Assembly (NCBI RefSeq): GCF_900129725.1
Contig: NZ_FQWQ01000002.1
Coordinates: forward strand, 744,001-808,000
DNA: 64,000 nucleotides
DNA from: Chryseolinea serpens
GTDB lineage: Bacteria > Bacteroidota > Bacteroidia > Cytophagales > Cyclobacteriaceae
Direction of reading: 5' to 3'
This document shows positions 33,431 through 44,700 of the stretch, piece by piece (position 1 is the stretch's first letter; every line of letters starts with the position of its first letter). Both the position numbers and the translations under genes were made by a program. Under the pieces are notes generated by a model. It searched no databases, had not been told where the DNA came from, and saw only the letters and a list, made by a program, of their open reading frames with translations.

Positions 33431-36391
33431 TTAAAAGGTAGCATTCAGGCTAAGGAAGAAGGAACGCGTGCGTGGGAAGAAGTTGTTGTCCAGGCCACCA
33501 GAGATCTCAGGGTCAAGACCTTTGTACTTCGTGATCACAAACACATTCTGCACACCGGCGCCGATGCGCACGTTCAGCTTCTCTTTATACAATTCCCGGA
33601 AGCTGTAACCGAAATTGATGTTGTCCATGCGGAAGAACGAGGCGTTCTCGATGTAGTAGTCGCTGAAGCGTGTGTTCAAGGCCGTGGTAAACTTTGTGTC
33701 ATTGGCGAGCTTGCTCACGTTGCTGAGGTACTCCATGGAATTGTAGAGCGTGCGGTACGTGCTGTTTGCCGCTACGTTGTTGTAGACGTAGTTGCCAAAG
33801 CTGGCGCGCCCGGAGAAGGCAAAGTCCCAGTTTTTATAATTCAACCGCGAGTTGATACCCATATAGACAGTAGCATCCGGTTTCTTATACACATACAGAT
33901 CACTGGTATTGATCACACCATCATTATTGCGATCGACATAGGCGTCTTCGATAGGCTTACCATTGGTATCGTAGATCTGTTGATAGGCATAGAACGAAGC
34001 ACGCGAGTAACCCACCTTCTGCACTTGGATGGTTCCCGAAGTCGTGCCGCCTACGTTTCCGAGCGGGATGATAAAGTTGGGATCGTTGCTCAGGTTCAGC
34101 CGGGTGATCTCGTTTTTATTATAGGTCACGTTGTAGCCTACGGTCCACTGCAGGTTATCGGTGGAAATGATGTCGGCGCTCAAATTCAATTCGATCCCCC
34201 GGTTCTTCATGCTGCCCACGTTGGTGGTTAGCGAACTGGTAAAGTTCGTGCCCACGGGGATAGGAATATAAGCGATCAGGTTGTCGGATTTTTTTTCATA
34301 CACATCCAATGAACCCGTAAGGCGGTTCTGGAAGAATCCAAAATCCAATCCCGCATTGATGGTGGTCGTTTCTTCCCACTTGATGTTCTGATCGTATCCG
34401 TCAGGACGCAGCGTGTTGTAGAAGGAGCTGCCAAACGGATAGCGGGCGGCGTTGTCGCTTCGCGTATAGGTCGGGATGTACGGATAGTCGTTGCCGTAAA
34501 TATCCTGCTGCCCGGTGATCCCATAGCCCAATCGCAGCTTCAGATCAGAAAGCGTTTTGCTTTCTTTCATGAAGCCCTCTTCGTTGATCTTCCACGCCAG
34601 GGCAAAGGCGGGGAACAATCCCCAGCGGTTCTCGGGTGCAAAACGCGACGTGGCGTCGTCGCGCAGCGTGCCGGTGAGAATGTATTTTCCTTTGTAGGTA
34701 TAGTTCAATCTCCCGAAGAAAGATAGCAGGTAGTATTCCGTTTCATAGACGTTCACCCGCGTGGCGGCTTCGCTCTTCTGATTCATCGTGGAGTCGGCGC
34801 CGGAGCTGTAGAAGTGTGACCACGAATAGCCACCCATCACATCGATCTTGCTGTTGATGTTGGGAAGTTCTTTGGAGTAGTTCAGGTAAAAATCCAGGAG
34901 TTGGTTTTTGGCGGTCGCCGTATAGGGATTGATCTGTCCTCCGGCAACCGTGGGCAGATAGATCCACTGCGTGCTGTCGCGCACGTTGTTGTGGCCTTTG
35001 GTTTCGGAGTAGTCGTAGCCCAGGTTTAGGTTGGCGTGCAGGTCTTTCAGGAACGGAAGCGCATAGTCGAACTTCACGTTGCCAATGCTGCGCTTCACCG
35101 TCGACGTGTTGTCGGTCATGTCCAGCCGGGCCACGGGGTTGCCGGGCGCCAGATTGATGCTGTTGCCTTCGGGACCACCCGTGGTCCAGGTAGTGTACCC
35201 ACGCCAGCGTTTGTTGCCATTGTAAACCGGTTGGGTCGGATCATAGGCGATGGCATTGCCAATGGCGGCCTGGTCGGCAAAGTTGTTCTGGTTGTACATC
35301 CTCTTTACGTTGATGTTCATCTTGAGACTGCCGTCGAGCAGAGTGGGGTCGAGGCCGATGGAAGCGGTGGTACGTTTGAAGTTGTAGGTGTTGAGAATAC
35401 CATCGGTATTGTTGTAGCCCACCGAAACACGATACGGTGTTTTCTTGGCGGTGCCGGAGAGATTCAGGTTGTGATCCTGTCCATAGGCCGTGCTGAAGAT
35501 CTCTTTTTGCCAATCGGTGTTGGCGGTACCCAAAAGTTTCAGGACGGCGTTGTTGCCCGGAAATTGTTCGTTCATCAGGGCGCGATACTCATCCCCTGAG
35601 AAGACATCCACTTTCTTCGGGGCGGTATACATAGTGCCGGTCACACTATAGTTTACTTTGAAATCCTTACCCCCGCGCTTGGTGGTGATGATGATGACCC
35701 CGTTGGAAGCCCGCGAGCCATAGATGGCGGTAGCGGAAGCATCTTTCAGCACGGTGAAGTTCTCAATATCGTTCGGGTTTAGGGTGGCCAGTATATTCGG
35801 AGAGCCTCCCAGGTTGGTATTGCTCACGGGCACGCCGTCGATCACGATGAGCGGATCGTTGCTGGCGCTCAGCGACGAGCCGCCCCGGATACGGATGGTC
35901 GATGTATTGCCGGGTGCGCCACTGTTGGTGGTGACCGAAACACCGGCGGTTTTCCCCATGATCAATTCCTGGGGTGAGTTCACCACACCCTTGTTAAAGG
36001 TCTCGGAGCTCACCACGGCAAGCGATCCGCTGGCATCGGTCTTCTTCACCGTGCCATAGCCCACGACCACAACTTCTTCCAGCGTGGAAACGTCGGGCGA
36101 CAAAGTCACCGCGATCGTGGTCTGGTTGCCGACCTGCACCTCCGTGGAGGCGTAACCCACAAAAGAAAAAACGAGCGTCGCGTTCTCTTTTACCAGGATG
36201 GAATAGTTACCCTGGGCATCGGTCACCGTGCCGTTGCTGGTACCCTTTTCCAGAATGTTTACACCGGGAAGAAAGTTTCCGTCGTCTGCCGACTTCACCG
36301 ATCCCGTGATGGTCCGGCTTTGTGCCCAGGCCGTGGTGGCCAGGAGACAGAGCAAGGCCATACCCCTTGCGATTGAATAGAGTTTCATCAT
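33431..36391 (-). CDS. SusC/RagA TonB-linked outer membrane glycan importer
   Basis: 986 residues from the ATG at 36391 (MMKLYSIARGMALLCLLATTAWAQ); the upstream in-frame stretch is not protein-like. A carboxypeptidase-like beta-sandwich (about 25-110) is followed by VVVVGYGTVKKTDASGSL at the TonB-box end, a plug domain (GVSVTTNSGAPGN, IRIRGGSSLSASN, IYGSRASNGVIIITTKRG) and the barrel ending FFLSLNATF. It imports glycan oligosaccharides together with SusD using TonB. First gene of the SusCDE unit; regulator gene upstream. Confidence 0.95.
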   Translation of the reverse strand: MMKLYSIARGMALLCLLATTAWAQSRTITGSVKSADDGNFLPGVNILEKGTSNGTVTDAQGNYSILVKENATLVFSFVGYASTEVQVGNQTTIAVTLSPDVSTLEEVVVVGYGTVKKTDASGSLAVVSSETFNKGVVNSPQELIMGKTAGVSVTTNSGAPGNTSTIRIRGGSSLSASNDPLIVIDGVPVSNTNLGGSPNILATLNPNDIENFTVLKDASATAIYGSRASNGVIIITTKRGGKDFKVNYSVTGTMYTAPKKVDVFSGDEYRALMNEQFPGNNAVLKLLGTANTDWQKEIFSTAYGQDHNLNLSGTAKKTPYRVSVGYNNTDGILNTYNFKRTTASIGLDPTLLDGSLKMNINVKRMYNQNNFADQAAIGNAIAYDPTQPVYNGNKRWRGYTTWTTGGPEGNSINLAPGNPVARLDMTDNTSTVKRSIGNVKFDYALPFLKDLHANLNLGYDYSETKGHNNVRDSTQWIYLPTVAGGQINPYTATAKNQLLDFYLNYSKELPNINSKIDVMGGYSWSHFYSSGADSTMNQKSEAATRVNVYETEYYLLSFFGRLNYTYKGKYILTGTLRDDATSRFAPENRWGLFPAFALAWKINEEGFMKESKTLSDLKLRLGYGITGQQDIYGNDYPYIPTYTRSDNAARYPFGSSFYNTLRPDGYDQNIKWEETTTINAGLDFGFFQNRLTGSLDVYEKKSDNLIAYIPIPVGTNFTSSLTTNVGSMKNRGIELNLSADIISTDNLQWTVGYNVTYNKNEITRLNLSNDPNFIIPLGNVGGTTSGTIQVQKVGYSRASFYAYQQIYDTNGKPIEDAYVDRNNDGVINTSDLYVYKKPDATVYMGINSRLNYKNWDFAFSGRASFGNYVYNNVAANSTYRTLYNSMEYLSNVSKLANDTKFTTALNTRFSDYYIENASFFRMDNINFGYSFRELYKEKLNVRIGAGVQNVFVITKYKGLDPEISGGLDNNFFPRTRSFFLSLNATF

Positions 36392-36644
36392 ATGCTGTTG
36401 GTTTGAGCTGTTAAAATCTGCCGCCGCAGTGTTTTCGAAAGAAGGCTCCTTCAAACGTTTGCGGACATAACAAAGGAAAGCAGGTGCCGGCGGCACGATC
36501 AATTTGTCCCGTGAAAATCTAGAAAATCTTAAGGCCGTTTCAGCGTCAACAAATTGAATGACAACGGATTGGCTGGATTGGGGTGGTCAGAAAATCTCAA
36601 CGGTTTCTCAGCTTTTCGAACCGCTAACAAACGATTGAAGATCA

Positions 36645-38237
36645 TTAAATGGCCCGGATCGCCATGATCTTCTTCTCAAATTCTTCGTTGGGGAGGACGG
36701 ACTTGTTGCGGATGCGGGTCTTGTAGGTATAGATGGTGGTAACGGAATAGTCCAGGATCTTCGCAATTTTTTCGTTGTCGTGGATGCCCATGCGAATGAG
36801 AGCAAAGATCCGCAACTCGGTATTCAGCAATTGATCCTCTTTCAAGTGAATGCGGTCCTCTTCATTAAAAAAGGAATTGAAGATGGTCACAAAGTCGGGG
36901 AACAGTTTCAAAAACACCATGTCGAAGTTGTGGTATAACTCCTCGCGTTCTTTTTTTATGTTGATGCTCTCCACCGTAAAGCGGAGGTCTTCCAGCTTTT
37001 TGGTCATCAGTTTCATTTCAAGGGATTTCTTCAACACATCGATCTTGGTAATGTATTCAGCCGTGGTAGTGAAATAGTACCAAATATATTCCTCCTTGAT
37101 CTTGTTGGCGTCGCCCAGTTGATGGTTGGTTTCCGTCAGCACGTCGTTGGCTTCGGAGATGGTTTTCTTGGCTATCTGCAAGCGCTGGAATTGCTTGTAG
37201 ATAATGACCGCAAACACAATGGTCATCAGCGTGAGCACGGTGATCACCGTAGAATACAAAAAAAGCATCCGTCGCCGGGACTCGATGATGTTGAGTTGCT
37301 TGCCCTCGATGATCGGGTACACGGCAGCGATCTGCACCTTGCGGTGTCGGGCGCCGTAGAAGTTGGCATCTTCCATGGCCACCTTCACATATTTATAAGC
37401 GCCTTCGATGTCACCTTCCTTATATAACATGTCGGCCAGGTTTAGGGTGGCCAGTGTTTCCTTGGTGCTGGCCCGGATGTCGGCAATGGCTGCCCGGATC
37501 AGCATTTCTTTGGACTTCTGGAGCTGGTCGGAGTAGAAATAAATAAAGCTGAGGGTGCTGGCCGCCACGGCAAAATCGGTGTCGGAGACTTTATAGCGGC
37601 TGATCATCTCTTCAAACGCCTGCTGCGCCTGACGCATGTCGCGCAACCTCGTGCTCTTCAAACCTTGCAACAATTTGTAGTGGGCGGAATTAGGGGGTGT
37701 CAACAACAGCGCGGAGTCCATGAACCGGTTGCCCCGGTCGGTGTACTGACGGCTATAAAAATCATCGCGATCAAAATCCGACAGATCATAACACGTGCGG
37801 GCCATCAGGTAATTGTATTCCCGGCGGGTACTATCGGGCAACCCCCTGGAGCGAATACTTCGCAAAGTATCCAACGCCTCCAGAAAGAGACCAGACGAAA
37901 CCAGCACAAAGCCTGACTTCAATTTGGCCTGGGTGATGCGGATGGGGTCTTTTGTCCGATAGGCGATGTCCTGGAGCTTGCGGGCGTAGGTAAAGGCTGA
38001 GTCGTAAATGAAGGATTTGTATTCTTCATAGATTTTCAGATAAAGATCAAACAACACGGCATCCTTCGCCTCACGGGTCGCCGCCGTGTAGCGGGCGATG
38101 CGCTCCTGCTTTTCTTTCAAATAGGCCTCCCGTCTGGCAATGGTGGCGTTGAGCTCGTGCAATAAACTATCCGTCCGCGATTCTGCCCCTGCTGCCAACA
38201 GCATCAGGCAGAACCCGATGGTAAGAAGTGCTCTCAT
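36645..38237 (-). CDS. DUF6377 membrane-bound regulator of the PUL
   Basis: 530 residues. Signal peptide (1-18, ending AAGA), a helical TPR-like periplasmic region (about 20-320), one membrane helix (about 325-348, FLYSTVITVLTLMTIVFAVI), a cytoplasmic coiled coil, and a C-terminal LuxR-like helix-turn-helix (about 470-515, LRIFALIRMGIHDNEKIAKILDYSVTTIYTYKTR, broken here). SusR-like regulators of this design sense sugar in the periplasm and activate the sus operon. Placed on the same strand with 253 bases before SusC; the gap bears no gene. Role inferred from family and place. Confidence 0.85.
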   Translation of the reverse strand: MRALLTIGFCLMLLAAGAESRTDSLLHELNATIARREAYLKEKQERIARYTAATREAKDAVLFDLYLKIYEEYKSFIYDSAFTYARKLQDIAYRTKDPIRITQAKLKSGFVLVSSGLFLEALDTLRSIRSRGLPDSTRREYNYLMARTCYDLSDFDRDDFYSRQYTDRGNRFMDSALLLTPPNSAHYKLLQGLKSTRLRDMRQAQQAFEEMISRYKVSDTDFAVAASTLSFIYFYSDQLQKSKEMLIRAAIADIRASTKETLATLNLADMLYKEGDIEGAYKYVKVAMEDANFYGARHRKVQIAAVYPIIEGKQLNIIESRRRMLFLYSTVITVLTLMTIVFAVIIYKQFQRLQIAKKTISEANDVLTETNHQLGDANKIKEEYIWYYFTTTAEYITKIDVLKKSLEMKLMTKKLEDLRFTVESINIKKEREELYHNFDMVFLKLFPDFVTIFNSFFNEEDRIHLKEDQLLNTELRIFALIRMGIHDNEKIAKILDYSVTTIYTYKTRIRNKSVLPNEEFEKKIMAIRAI

Positions 38238-38348
38238 GATCTTCACGTAAAAGGAACAAGGTAAGGAGTTGGGCGTAAGAACCCAACACGTGTTCAGGGT
38301 GGAAAACGTCAAAATCACCACACCGAATGCAGGCCTGGGATGGGCGCC

Positions 38349-39473
38349 TCAGTAATACCGCCCGATCAACGCGTTTTCCACGATCCGTTTTTTCATTTTC
38401 AACGGGTCGATGGGCCCCTGCTGGCTATAGATGATCTTACCCCCCGGTTCCACCAGCACGGTATACGGCAACGCACCTTGCCATTTTGGATCTACCGCCT
38501 CGATGAGATCGTAGATGTTGTCCTTGTTGAAAATGTAGTTGGTGTTGGCAGCTTGCTTCAGCTTCAAAAATTTGAGTGCCTTCTCCTTGCTGGCCAACTT
38601 GTCGGCGCTGATGGAGATGAATTCAAAATCACGCCCGCGGTACATGCGGTCGATGGTAATGAAATCGGGAAACTCCTGCGTGCAAGGCCCGCACCAGGTT
38701 GCCCAAATATTGATGAGACGCAACTTGTCGCCTTTGTTCTTCAGAAGATCCTGCACACCCGCGACGTCGATCTCGTTTAACGAAACCGGCATGGCCGCCC
38801 ATTCCTTCAGGAGCTTTTCAGTATATTCATTTTTCCACGACCACTTCATGCTGCAGCCAAATACTTTGGTGGTGGCCGGCTCCGGCTTGCGGCCCGCCAG
38901 CACGGCATCGACGGCATTGCGAAGATCTTCACCATTACCTGTGCCGGGCTTTTCATGCTGATCGAGTCTGCCGGTGTATTGAAGCTTGCGATCTTTGTCA
39001 AAGACAAAGGCATGTGGCGTGGCCACGGGTCCATACGCCAGCGCCACCTTCTGATCGTCGCCGTCGTAGAGGTAGGGGAAATTAAAAGACTTGTCTTTTG
39101 CACGGATGATCATTTCATCATAGGTGTCTCCAAACTCGGTGTATCCCAACTCGGCCAAATTCAGTGCCGGCGGATTGTTGGAAGAGATCACCACCACATC
39201 CACACCCTTGCTTTTATAATCCCGTGTGATGGCCATGATGCGGTCTTCGTAGGCCTGGGCGGTAGGGCAATGGTTGGCATTGAAGACGATGACCAACACT
39301 TTCGCGGCCGCGTATTCCTGCAACGCGTGGAATTTTCCGTCAATGCCTTTCAGGTTAAAATCAGGGGCCATCGTGCCGATGGCCAAGGTCGGCGGATCGT
39401 CGTGATGGCTTTCCTGTGCCTGGATCAGGGTAACCATTAAAAGCAGGGCGATGCAGAGAATAGGTCTGGTCAT
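38349..39473 (-). CDS. two-domain thioredoxin-like protein
   Basis: 374 residues with a signal peptide ending LIQAQ. The first domain is peroxiredoxin/AhpC-TSA-like with a single cysteine in NANHCPTAQ; the second is TlpA-like with the CGPC active site in NIWATWCGPCTQEFP. It is probably periplasmic and handles disulphide reduction or cytochrome c maturation-type electron transfer. Downstream on the same strand lies the DUF6377 gene with 111 bases between; whether it belongs to the PUL is unclear. Divergent from the acetylesterase. Confidence 0.85.
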   Translation of the reverse strand: MTRPILCIALLLMVTLIQAQESHHDDPPTLAIGTMAPDFNLKGIDGKFHALQEYAAAKVLVIVFNANHCPTAQAYEDRIMAITRDYKSKGVDVVVISSNNPPALNLAELGYTEFGDTYDEMIIRAKDKSFNFPYLYDGDDQKVALAYGPVATPHAFVFDKDRKLQYTGRLDQHEKPGTGNGEDLRNAVDAVLAGRKPEPATTKVFGCSMKWSWKNEYTEKLLKEWAAMPVSLNEIDVAGVQDLLKNKGDKLRLINIWATWCGPCTQEFPDFITIDRMYRGRDFEFISISADKLASKEKALKFLKLKQAANTNYIFNKDNIYDLIEAVDPKWQGALPYTVLVEPGGKIIYSQQGPIDPLKMKKRIVENALIGRYY

Positions 39474-39625
39474 ATGTTCTTCAGGTTTAAAGATCAAACA
39501 AAAGCCATACGTAACAGGGTCAGCACAAACCGGGAGGATCACACAAGGATGCACCTAAAATAACATTTATAATCTTCCCACCGAAACACGGCGTTACAAA
39601 CCCGGCGCCGATTTCCATGAAGGGC

Positions 39626-39655
39626 TTGATAAATTGACGGGTTATGCTAAACTTG
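39626..39655 (+). promoter_or_regulatory. candidate promoter of the acetylesterase gene
   Basis: TTG (39626-39628), a 19-base spacer and TAAACTTG (39648-39655), seven of eight matches to TAnnTTTG, ending 48 bases before the ATG at 39704. This is the best two-part promoter seen in the window. Confidence 0.5.
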
Positions 39656-39703
39656 ATCATTGCCGCCCGAAACGGCATACTGCGACCATCCAAAACCGTC
39701 TTT

Positions 39704-41668
39704 ATGAGAACATTGAAATTTTGCGCCCTGCTCGTTTTCCTCGCCGGATCGGCCCTCGCTAACGTGAGACTTCCCCGCATCTTCAGCAACAACATGGTGC
39801 TGCAACGCAACCACGCCATCACCGTCTGGGGTTGGGCCGAAACCAAAGAGAAAGTCACCGTTCAGCTCAATCACCAAACCAAGACCGTCACCGCCGGAAA
39901 AGACGGCCAGTGGAAGGTGATCCTTGCCAATGAGGCCGCCGGTGGTCCCTATGACCTTACCGTGAAAGGAAAGAATAGCATCATCACCCTCAACAATGTG
40001 CTCGTAGGCGACGTCTGGATTTGCTCCGGCCAATCGAACATGGAATGGATCGTGCGCAACACCAACAACGCCGCTGCCGAAATCGCACAAGCCGACTTCC
40101 CACAGATCCGTCACTTCAAAGTGCCGCTCACCATCGGCACAACGCCCAGCGACGACCTGACCGGTGGCGAATGGAACCTCTGCGATCCCGCGCATGTAGG
40201 CGACTTCACCGCCGTGGGCTATTTCTTTGCGCGCGACTTGTACAAAGAACTGAACATTCCCATCGGCTTGATCAACACCTCCTGGGGCGGCACACACTCC
40301 GAAACCTGGACCAGCCGCAGCGCCTTCGAAGGCAGCGACGAATTTCGTTCGATGATCCAATCCATGCCCCACTTGAACCTGGACAGCGTCGCCAATGCAA
40401 AAGCCATCGCCACGAAGGCGCGCATCGAGAAACTCCAGGGTGATCTCGATGTCTCCACGGCCGTGCTCATCACCTGGAAAGATGTCAACTTCGACGATGC
40501 CTCCTGGCTCACCATGAACCTTCCCACGATGTGGGAAACACAACCGCTCGGCGACGTCGATGGCTACGTATGGTTTCGCAAAACCATTACCCTCAAGGCG
40601 GACCAAGCCGGCAAAGCCGCTACATTATCATTAGGCGCGATCGATGACGCCGACCAGACCTACGTGAACGGCTTGCTGGTGGGCAGCACCAACTCCTACA
40701 GCGCCAAGCGGGTGTACAACATCGCTCCCAATATTTTAAGGGAAGGAAAAAATGTGATCGCCATCCGCGTACAAGACACCGGCGGTGGAGGCGGTGTGAA
40801 TGGAAATCCGGAAGATATGCACCTCTCCCTCTCCAACGCCGCGTTCCCGTTGACGGGTCCGTGGTCCTATCGTGTAGAATCCCTGATGAAGGGCGCTGGC
40901 GTTGGGCCGAACAGTTACCCCACGCTGCTATACAACGCCATGATCCACCCGCTTCTTCAATACGCCATCACCGGCGCCATTTGGTACCAGGGCGAATCGA
41001 ATGCGGGGCGTTCGTATCAATATCGAAAAGCTTTCCCACTCATGATCACCGACTGGCGCAAACATTGGGGACAAGGCGACTTCCCGTTCTATTTTGTTCA
41101 GCTCGCCAGCTATGACGCCGACCATGGCAACAGCCAAAAAGGCAGCGGCTGGGCCGAGTTGCGTGAAGCACAGACGCTCACCCTAAGCCTGCCCCGCACC
41201 GGCATGGCGGTGACCACCGACATCGGCGAGTCGCACGATATTCACCCGCGGAACAAGCAAGACGTTGGAAAACGATTAGCCGCCATCGCGCTGCACGACA
41301 CCTATGGAAAGAACATCGTGTACACCGGGCCTGTGTGCAAGACCGTGCTCTTGGGGACTGGAAAGGTCGAGCTGGTGTTTAATTCGATGGGCAGCGGGTT
41401 GATGGTGAAAGACCGGTATGGCTATGTAAAAGGCTTTGAGGTAGCCGGGGAAGATCATGTGTTTCATTATGCGAAGGCATACATCGAAGGCGACCATGTG
41501 GTAGTGTCTAGTGATGATGTGAGAGCACCGGTCGCTGTGCGCTATGGTTGGGCGGATGATGCGGGGGATGATAATCTCTATAATAAGGAAGGATTTCCGG
41601 CGGGTCCGTTCCGGACCGATACCTGGAAAGGTGTGACCGAGGAAGCGAAGTTTGATTTTGAAAGGTAG
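39704..41668 (+). CDS. sialate O-acetylesterase
   Basis: 654 residues from the ATG at 39704, which opens the signal peptide MRTLKFCALLVFLAGSALA. The SASA domain carries the nucleophile Ser111 in VWICSGQSNMEW, the SWGGTHSETW block and the His514 region DIGESHDIHPRNK, giving a Ser-His hydrolase of the SGNH type. A galactose-binding-like insert lies between (about 265-375). It removes O-acetyl groups from sialic acid or from plant polysaccharide sugars in the periplasm. It may serve the glycan metabolism beside it, but it is transcribed on the opposite strand. Confidence 0.9.
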   Translation: MRTLKFCALLVFLAGSALANVRLPRIFSNNMVLQRNHAITVWGWAETKEKVTVQLNHQTKTVTAGKDGQWKVILANEAAGGPYDLTVKGKNSIITLNNVLVGDVWICSGQSNMEWIVRNTNNAAAEIAQADFPQIRHFKVPLTIGTTPSDDLTGGEWNLCDPAHVGDFTAVGYFFARDLYKELNIPIGLINTSWGGTHSETWTSRSAFEGSDEFRSMIQSMPHLNLDSVANAKAIATKARIEKLQGDLDVSTAVLITWKDVNFDDASWLTMNLPTMWETQPLGDVDGYVWFRKTITLKADQAGKAATLSLGAIDDADQTYVNGLLVGSTNSYSAKRVYNIAPNILREGKNVIAIRVQDTGGGGGVNGNPEDMHLSLSNAAFPLTGPWSYRVESLMKGAGVGPNSYPTLLYNAMIHPLLQYAITGAIWYQGESNAGRSYQYRKAFPLMITDWRKHWGQGDFPFYFVQLASYDADHGNSQKGSGWAELREAQTLTLSLPRTGMAVTTDIGESHDIHPRNKQDVGKRLAAIALHDTYGKNIVYTGPVCKTVLLGTGKVELVFNSMGSGLMVKDRYGYVKGFEVAGEDHVFHYAKAYIEGDHVVVSSDDVRAPVAVRYGWADDAGDDNLYNKEGFPAGPFRTDTWKGVTEEAKFDFER

Positions 41669-41686
41669 CGTATGCTCAAGGTTTGA

Positions 41687-41749
41687 ACCGCAGAGACGCA
41701 AAGAACGCAAAGGCAATGCATTTCTTTGCGTCCTTTGCGTCTCTGCGGT
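41687..41749. repeat. CGCAAAG palindrome in a convergent gap (copy 2)
   Basis: Arms of 26 bases (41687-41712 and 41724-41749) starting ACCGCAGAGACGCAAAG, with one G-T-type mismatch and an 11-base loop. It separates the convergent acetylesterase and RND transporter genes. Confidence 0.85.
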
Positions 41750-41763
41750 GTAAACCCGGCAAC

Positions 41764-44700
41764 CTACACCACCTTCGGCGGAATAAGCTTATACACAACG
41801 GGCGTCACAATCCGCGACAGCAAAGTAGAACTGATTAACCCACCGATTAACACGATCGCCAACGGAGAGATCAAAGGATTCACCGACAATGCAATCGGCA
41901 TCAATCCACCAATCGCCGTTAAAGAAGTGAGCACGATCGGCAAGAATCGAACCTCCCCTGCTTCCCGTATCGCCTCCTCGATCGACTTCCCTTGCGCCCG
42001 CAATTGATTTGTAAAATCCACCAACAGGATCGAGTTCTTCACCTCCACACCCGCCAGCGCGATCAACCCAATGATGGCAACGAACGACAAGGAGTTACCC
42101 GTCAGGAATAACGCGATCACCGCGCCCACAACACCCAGCGGAATAACACTCAACACGATCAACGTACTCTTAAACGTCTTGAACATGAGCACCAACACCG
42201 CCACAAACATGAATACCGTCACAATGATCACCGTTCCCAATCCACCAAACGATTCATTGCCCGCCTCCACGTCTCCACCCATCATAAAGCTGTAGCCTGC
42301 GGGGAGTTTTGTCGACTCCATTTTGCTCACGACTTCACGGATCACTTTATCGTTGAGATAACCCTTCTTCACAAAGGCCGACACCGACACCATACGGTTT
42401 TTATTATAGTGATCGATCCGCAACGGCGACGTCTCCAATTGCAACCCGGCGATCTGCGCCAACGGCACAGCTGCTCCCTGACGATTGTTCACGAAAAGAT
42501 TTTCGAGCGACGCCAACGTAGCGCGTTCCTGCTTCGGTGTGGTCAGGTGAATGTTGTAATCCTCCCCTTCTGCATCGGAAAAACTTCCCATATCCAGACC
42601 GGCCACGGCAAGTCTCACCGTGCGATCGATGTCTACCGTGCTGATCCCCGTCATCCGGGCTTTGTCCTGGTTGATGACCACGCGCATGTCGCTCTTTAAA
42701 TTGCTGACCGGGTTGTTCACATAGAGCGTGCCTTCCGTCTGCTTCAGCATATGTTCGACACGACCCGCCAGCGCGCGGAGCGTATCCAGGTTGTCGCCAA
42801 TCAGGCGGATCTCGATCGGTGCAGCTACCGGAGGACCTTGTTCGAAGTTCTTCACTTCGATCTTTGCCCCAGGATACTGATTGAATTGATCGCGCAATGT
42901 ATTGATGATCTCCAGCTTTTTCTCTGGCGAAGCATGCTCATCCAACTGCACAAAGGTCTGCGCAAAATCCGTGTGCTCATTTTCCTGCGACACGTTGTAG
43001 TAGATCCGTGGATTACCTTTGCCGACGTTGGTCGCAAAGAAGGACACTTCCGGGATGGCCGAAACCACCCGCTCTACGTAACGGGAAACCGTATCCGTTC
43101 TTTCCAAATTGGTTTGCAAAGGCGTGATGGTATTGATGATGAACTGCGGTTTTTCCGATGCCGGAAAAAGTCCAAAACCGATGATGGGAAAAAGTTGCAG
43201 CGAGGCAAAGAAGATGATACCGGCAGCCACCAGTGTGATCACGGGTTTCTGCAAAGCCTTGTCCAGCAAGCGCGAATAGCTACCGTGGATCAACCGTTGC
43301 AAACCGCGGAGGAAAATGTTGCCATGATCGTCGCCTTTGTCTTTCAAAATGCGGCTCGACAAAAACGGGATGATCGTCAACGACACCAGCATGGAGGCTA
43401 GCACGGCCATGATCACCGCCAGGGGTAACCCGCGAATAAAGTCGCCCGCACCTTCCGGCAAAAACACCAGCGGCATGAAGGCAATGATCAACGTCACCGT
43501 ACATCCTACCACGGCCAACCCAATCTGACGCGTCGCCTTGATGGTGGCGTCCAGCCGTGAATGGCCATCGCGCATCCATCGCTCGATATTTTCTACTACT
43601 ACGATGCTATCGTCCACCAGCAGACCCAGCGCCACAACCAATCCCACGATGCTCAACTGATTCAAACTGATCCCGAGCAAATTCAACAACACCAATCCAA
43701 TGGCCAGCGACAAGGGAATGGAAATCATCACGATCGTCGCAGCACGTCCACCCAGGGGCAAAAGCGTGATCGACACCAGGAGGATCGCGATGAGAAAATC
43801 CTTACCCAAGCCAGCGAGGCGACCGTTCACGTTATCGGCCTGATCGAAGTGGTTCACCATTGCGATGTTTGACGGCAGGGTCGCTTCAAACTGCTTCAAC
43901 ACCGGCTTGTACACCTTTTGCGTTTGCGTGATGTTGAGACCGGATTTTTGAGCCGCAACGACAAACACGCAGCGGTGACCGTTCAGCCGCGTGATGTGCG
44001 TAGCTTCTTCAAAGGTGATGGAAGCGTCGGCCACGTCGCTCAGCAAAATATTTTTACCGTTTGCGGTATAGACAATGGTATTCCGGATCTCCTCCAGGTT
44101 TGTATAATTGCCACTGGTTTTGATGTTGAACGATTTGGAACCGGCCACCACGCTGCCCCCAGGGATGTTGGCCATTTCGCTCTGCAAACTGCTGATGATG
44201 GCATCCATGGGAATGTGCATCTGCGCGATCTTCTCCAACCGCAATTCAATGCGAACGATCTGCTCTGGCAAACCCTGGATTTCCACATTCTTCAACATTG
44301 GAATTTTCTCCAACTCATCTTGCAACGATTCGGCAGTTTTCTTTAACGTAGCGCGCGAAGCATTTTCCGAAATCAGGGCGATCTGCAGGATGTTCACATC
44401 CGAAGGCTGGAATTTATTCACGTCAATAGAATAAATGTCTTTGGGCAACTCCGAACGAAGGCTGTTCAATTCACGAATGAGCTCCTGGTATTTTTCATCC
44501 GGGTCGCTCTCATATTTGAACTCCACACGAAATACCGCCAGGCCATCGCTGATCGTGGTGCGGATGCGTTTGATGTCTTCCAATTCATTCACTTTATCCT
44601 CGATCGGATCGACTACTAATTCCTCCATATCCTTGGGACTTGTGCCCGGATACACAATGATCATGGCAAACTGAGGCGACTCCACATCCGGGTCTTCACT

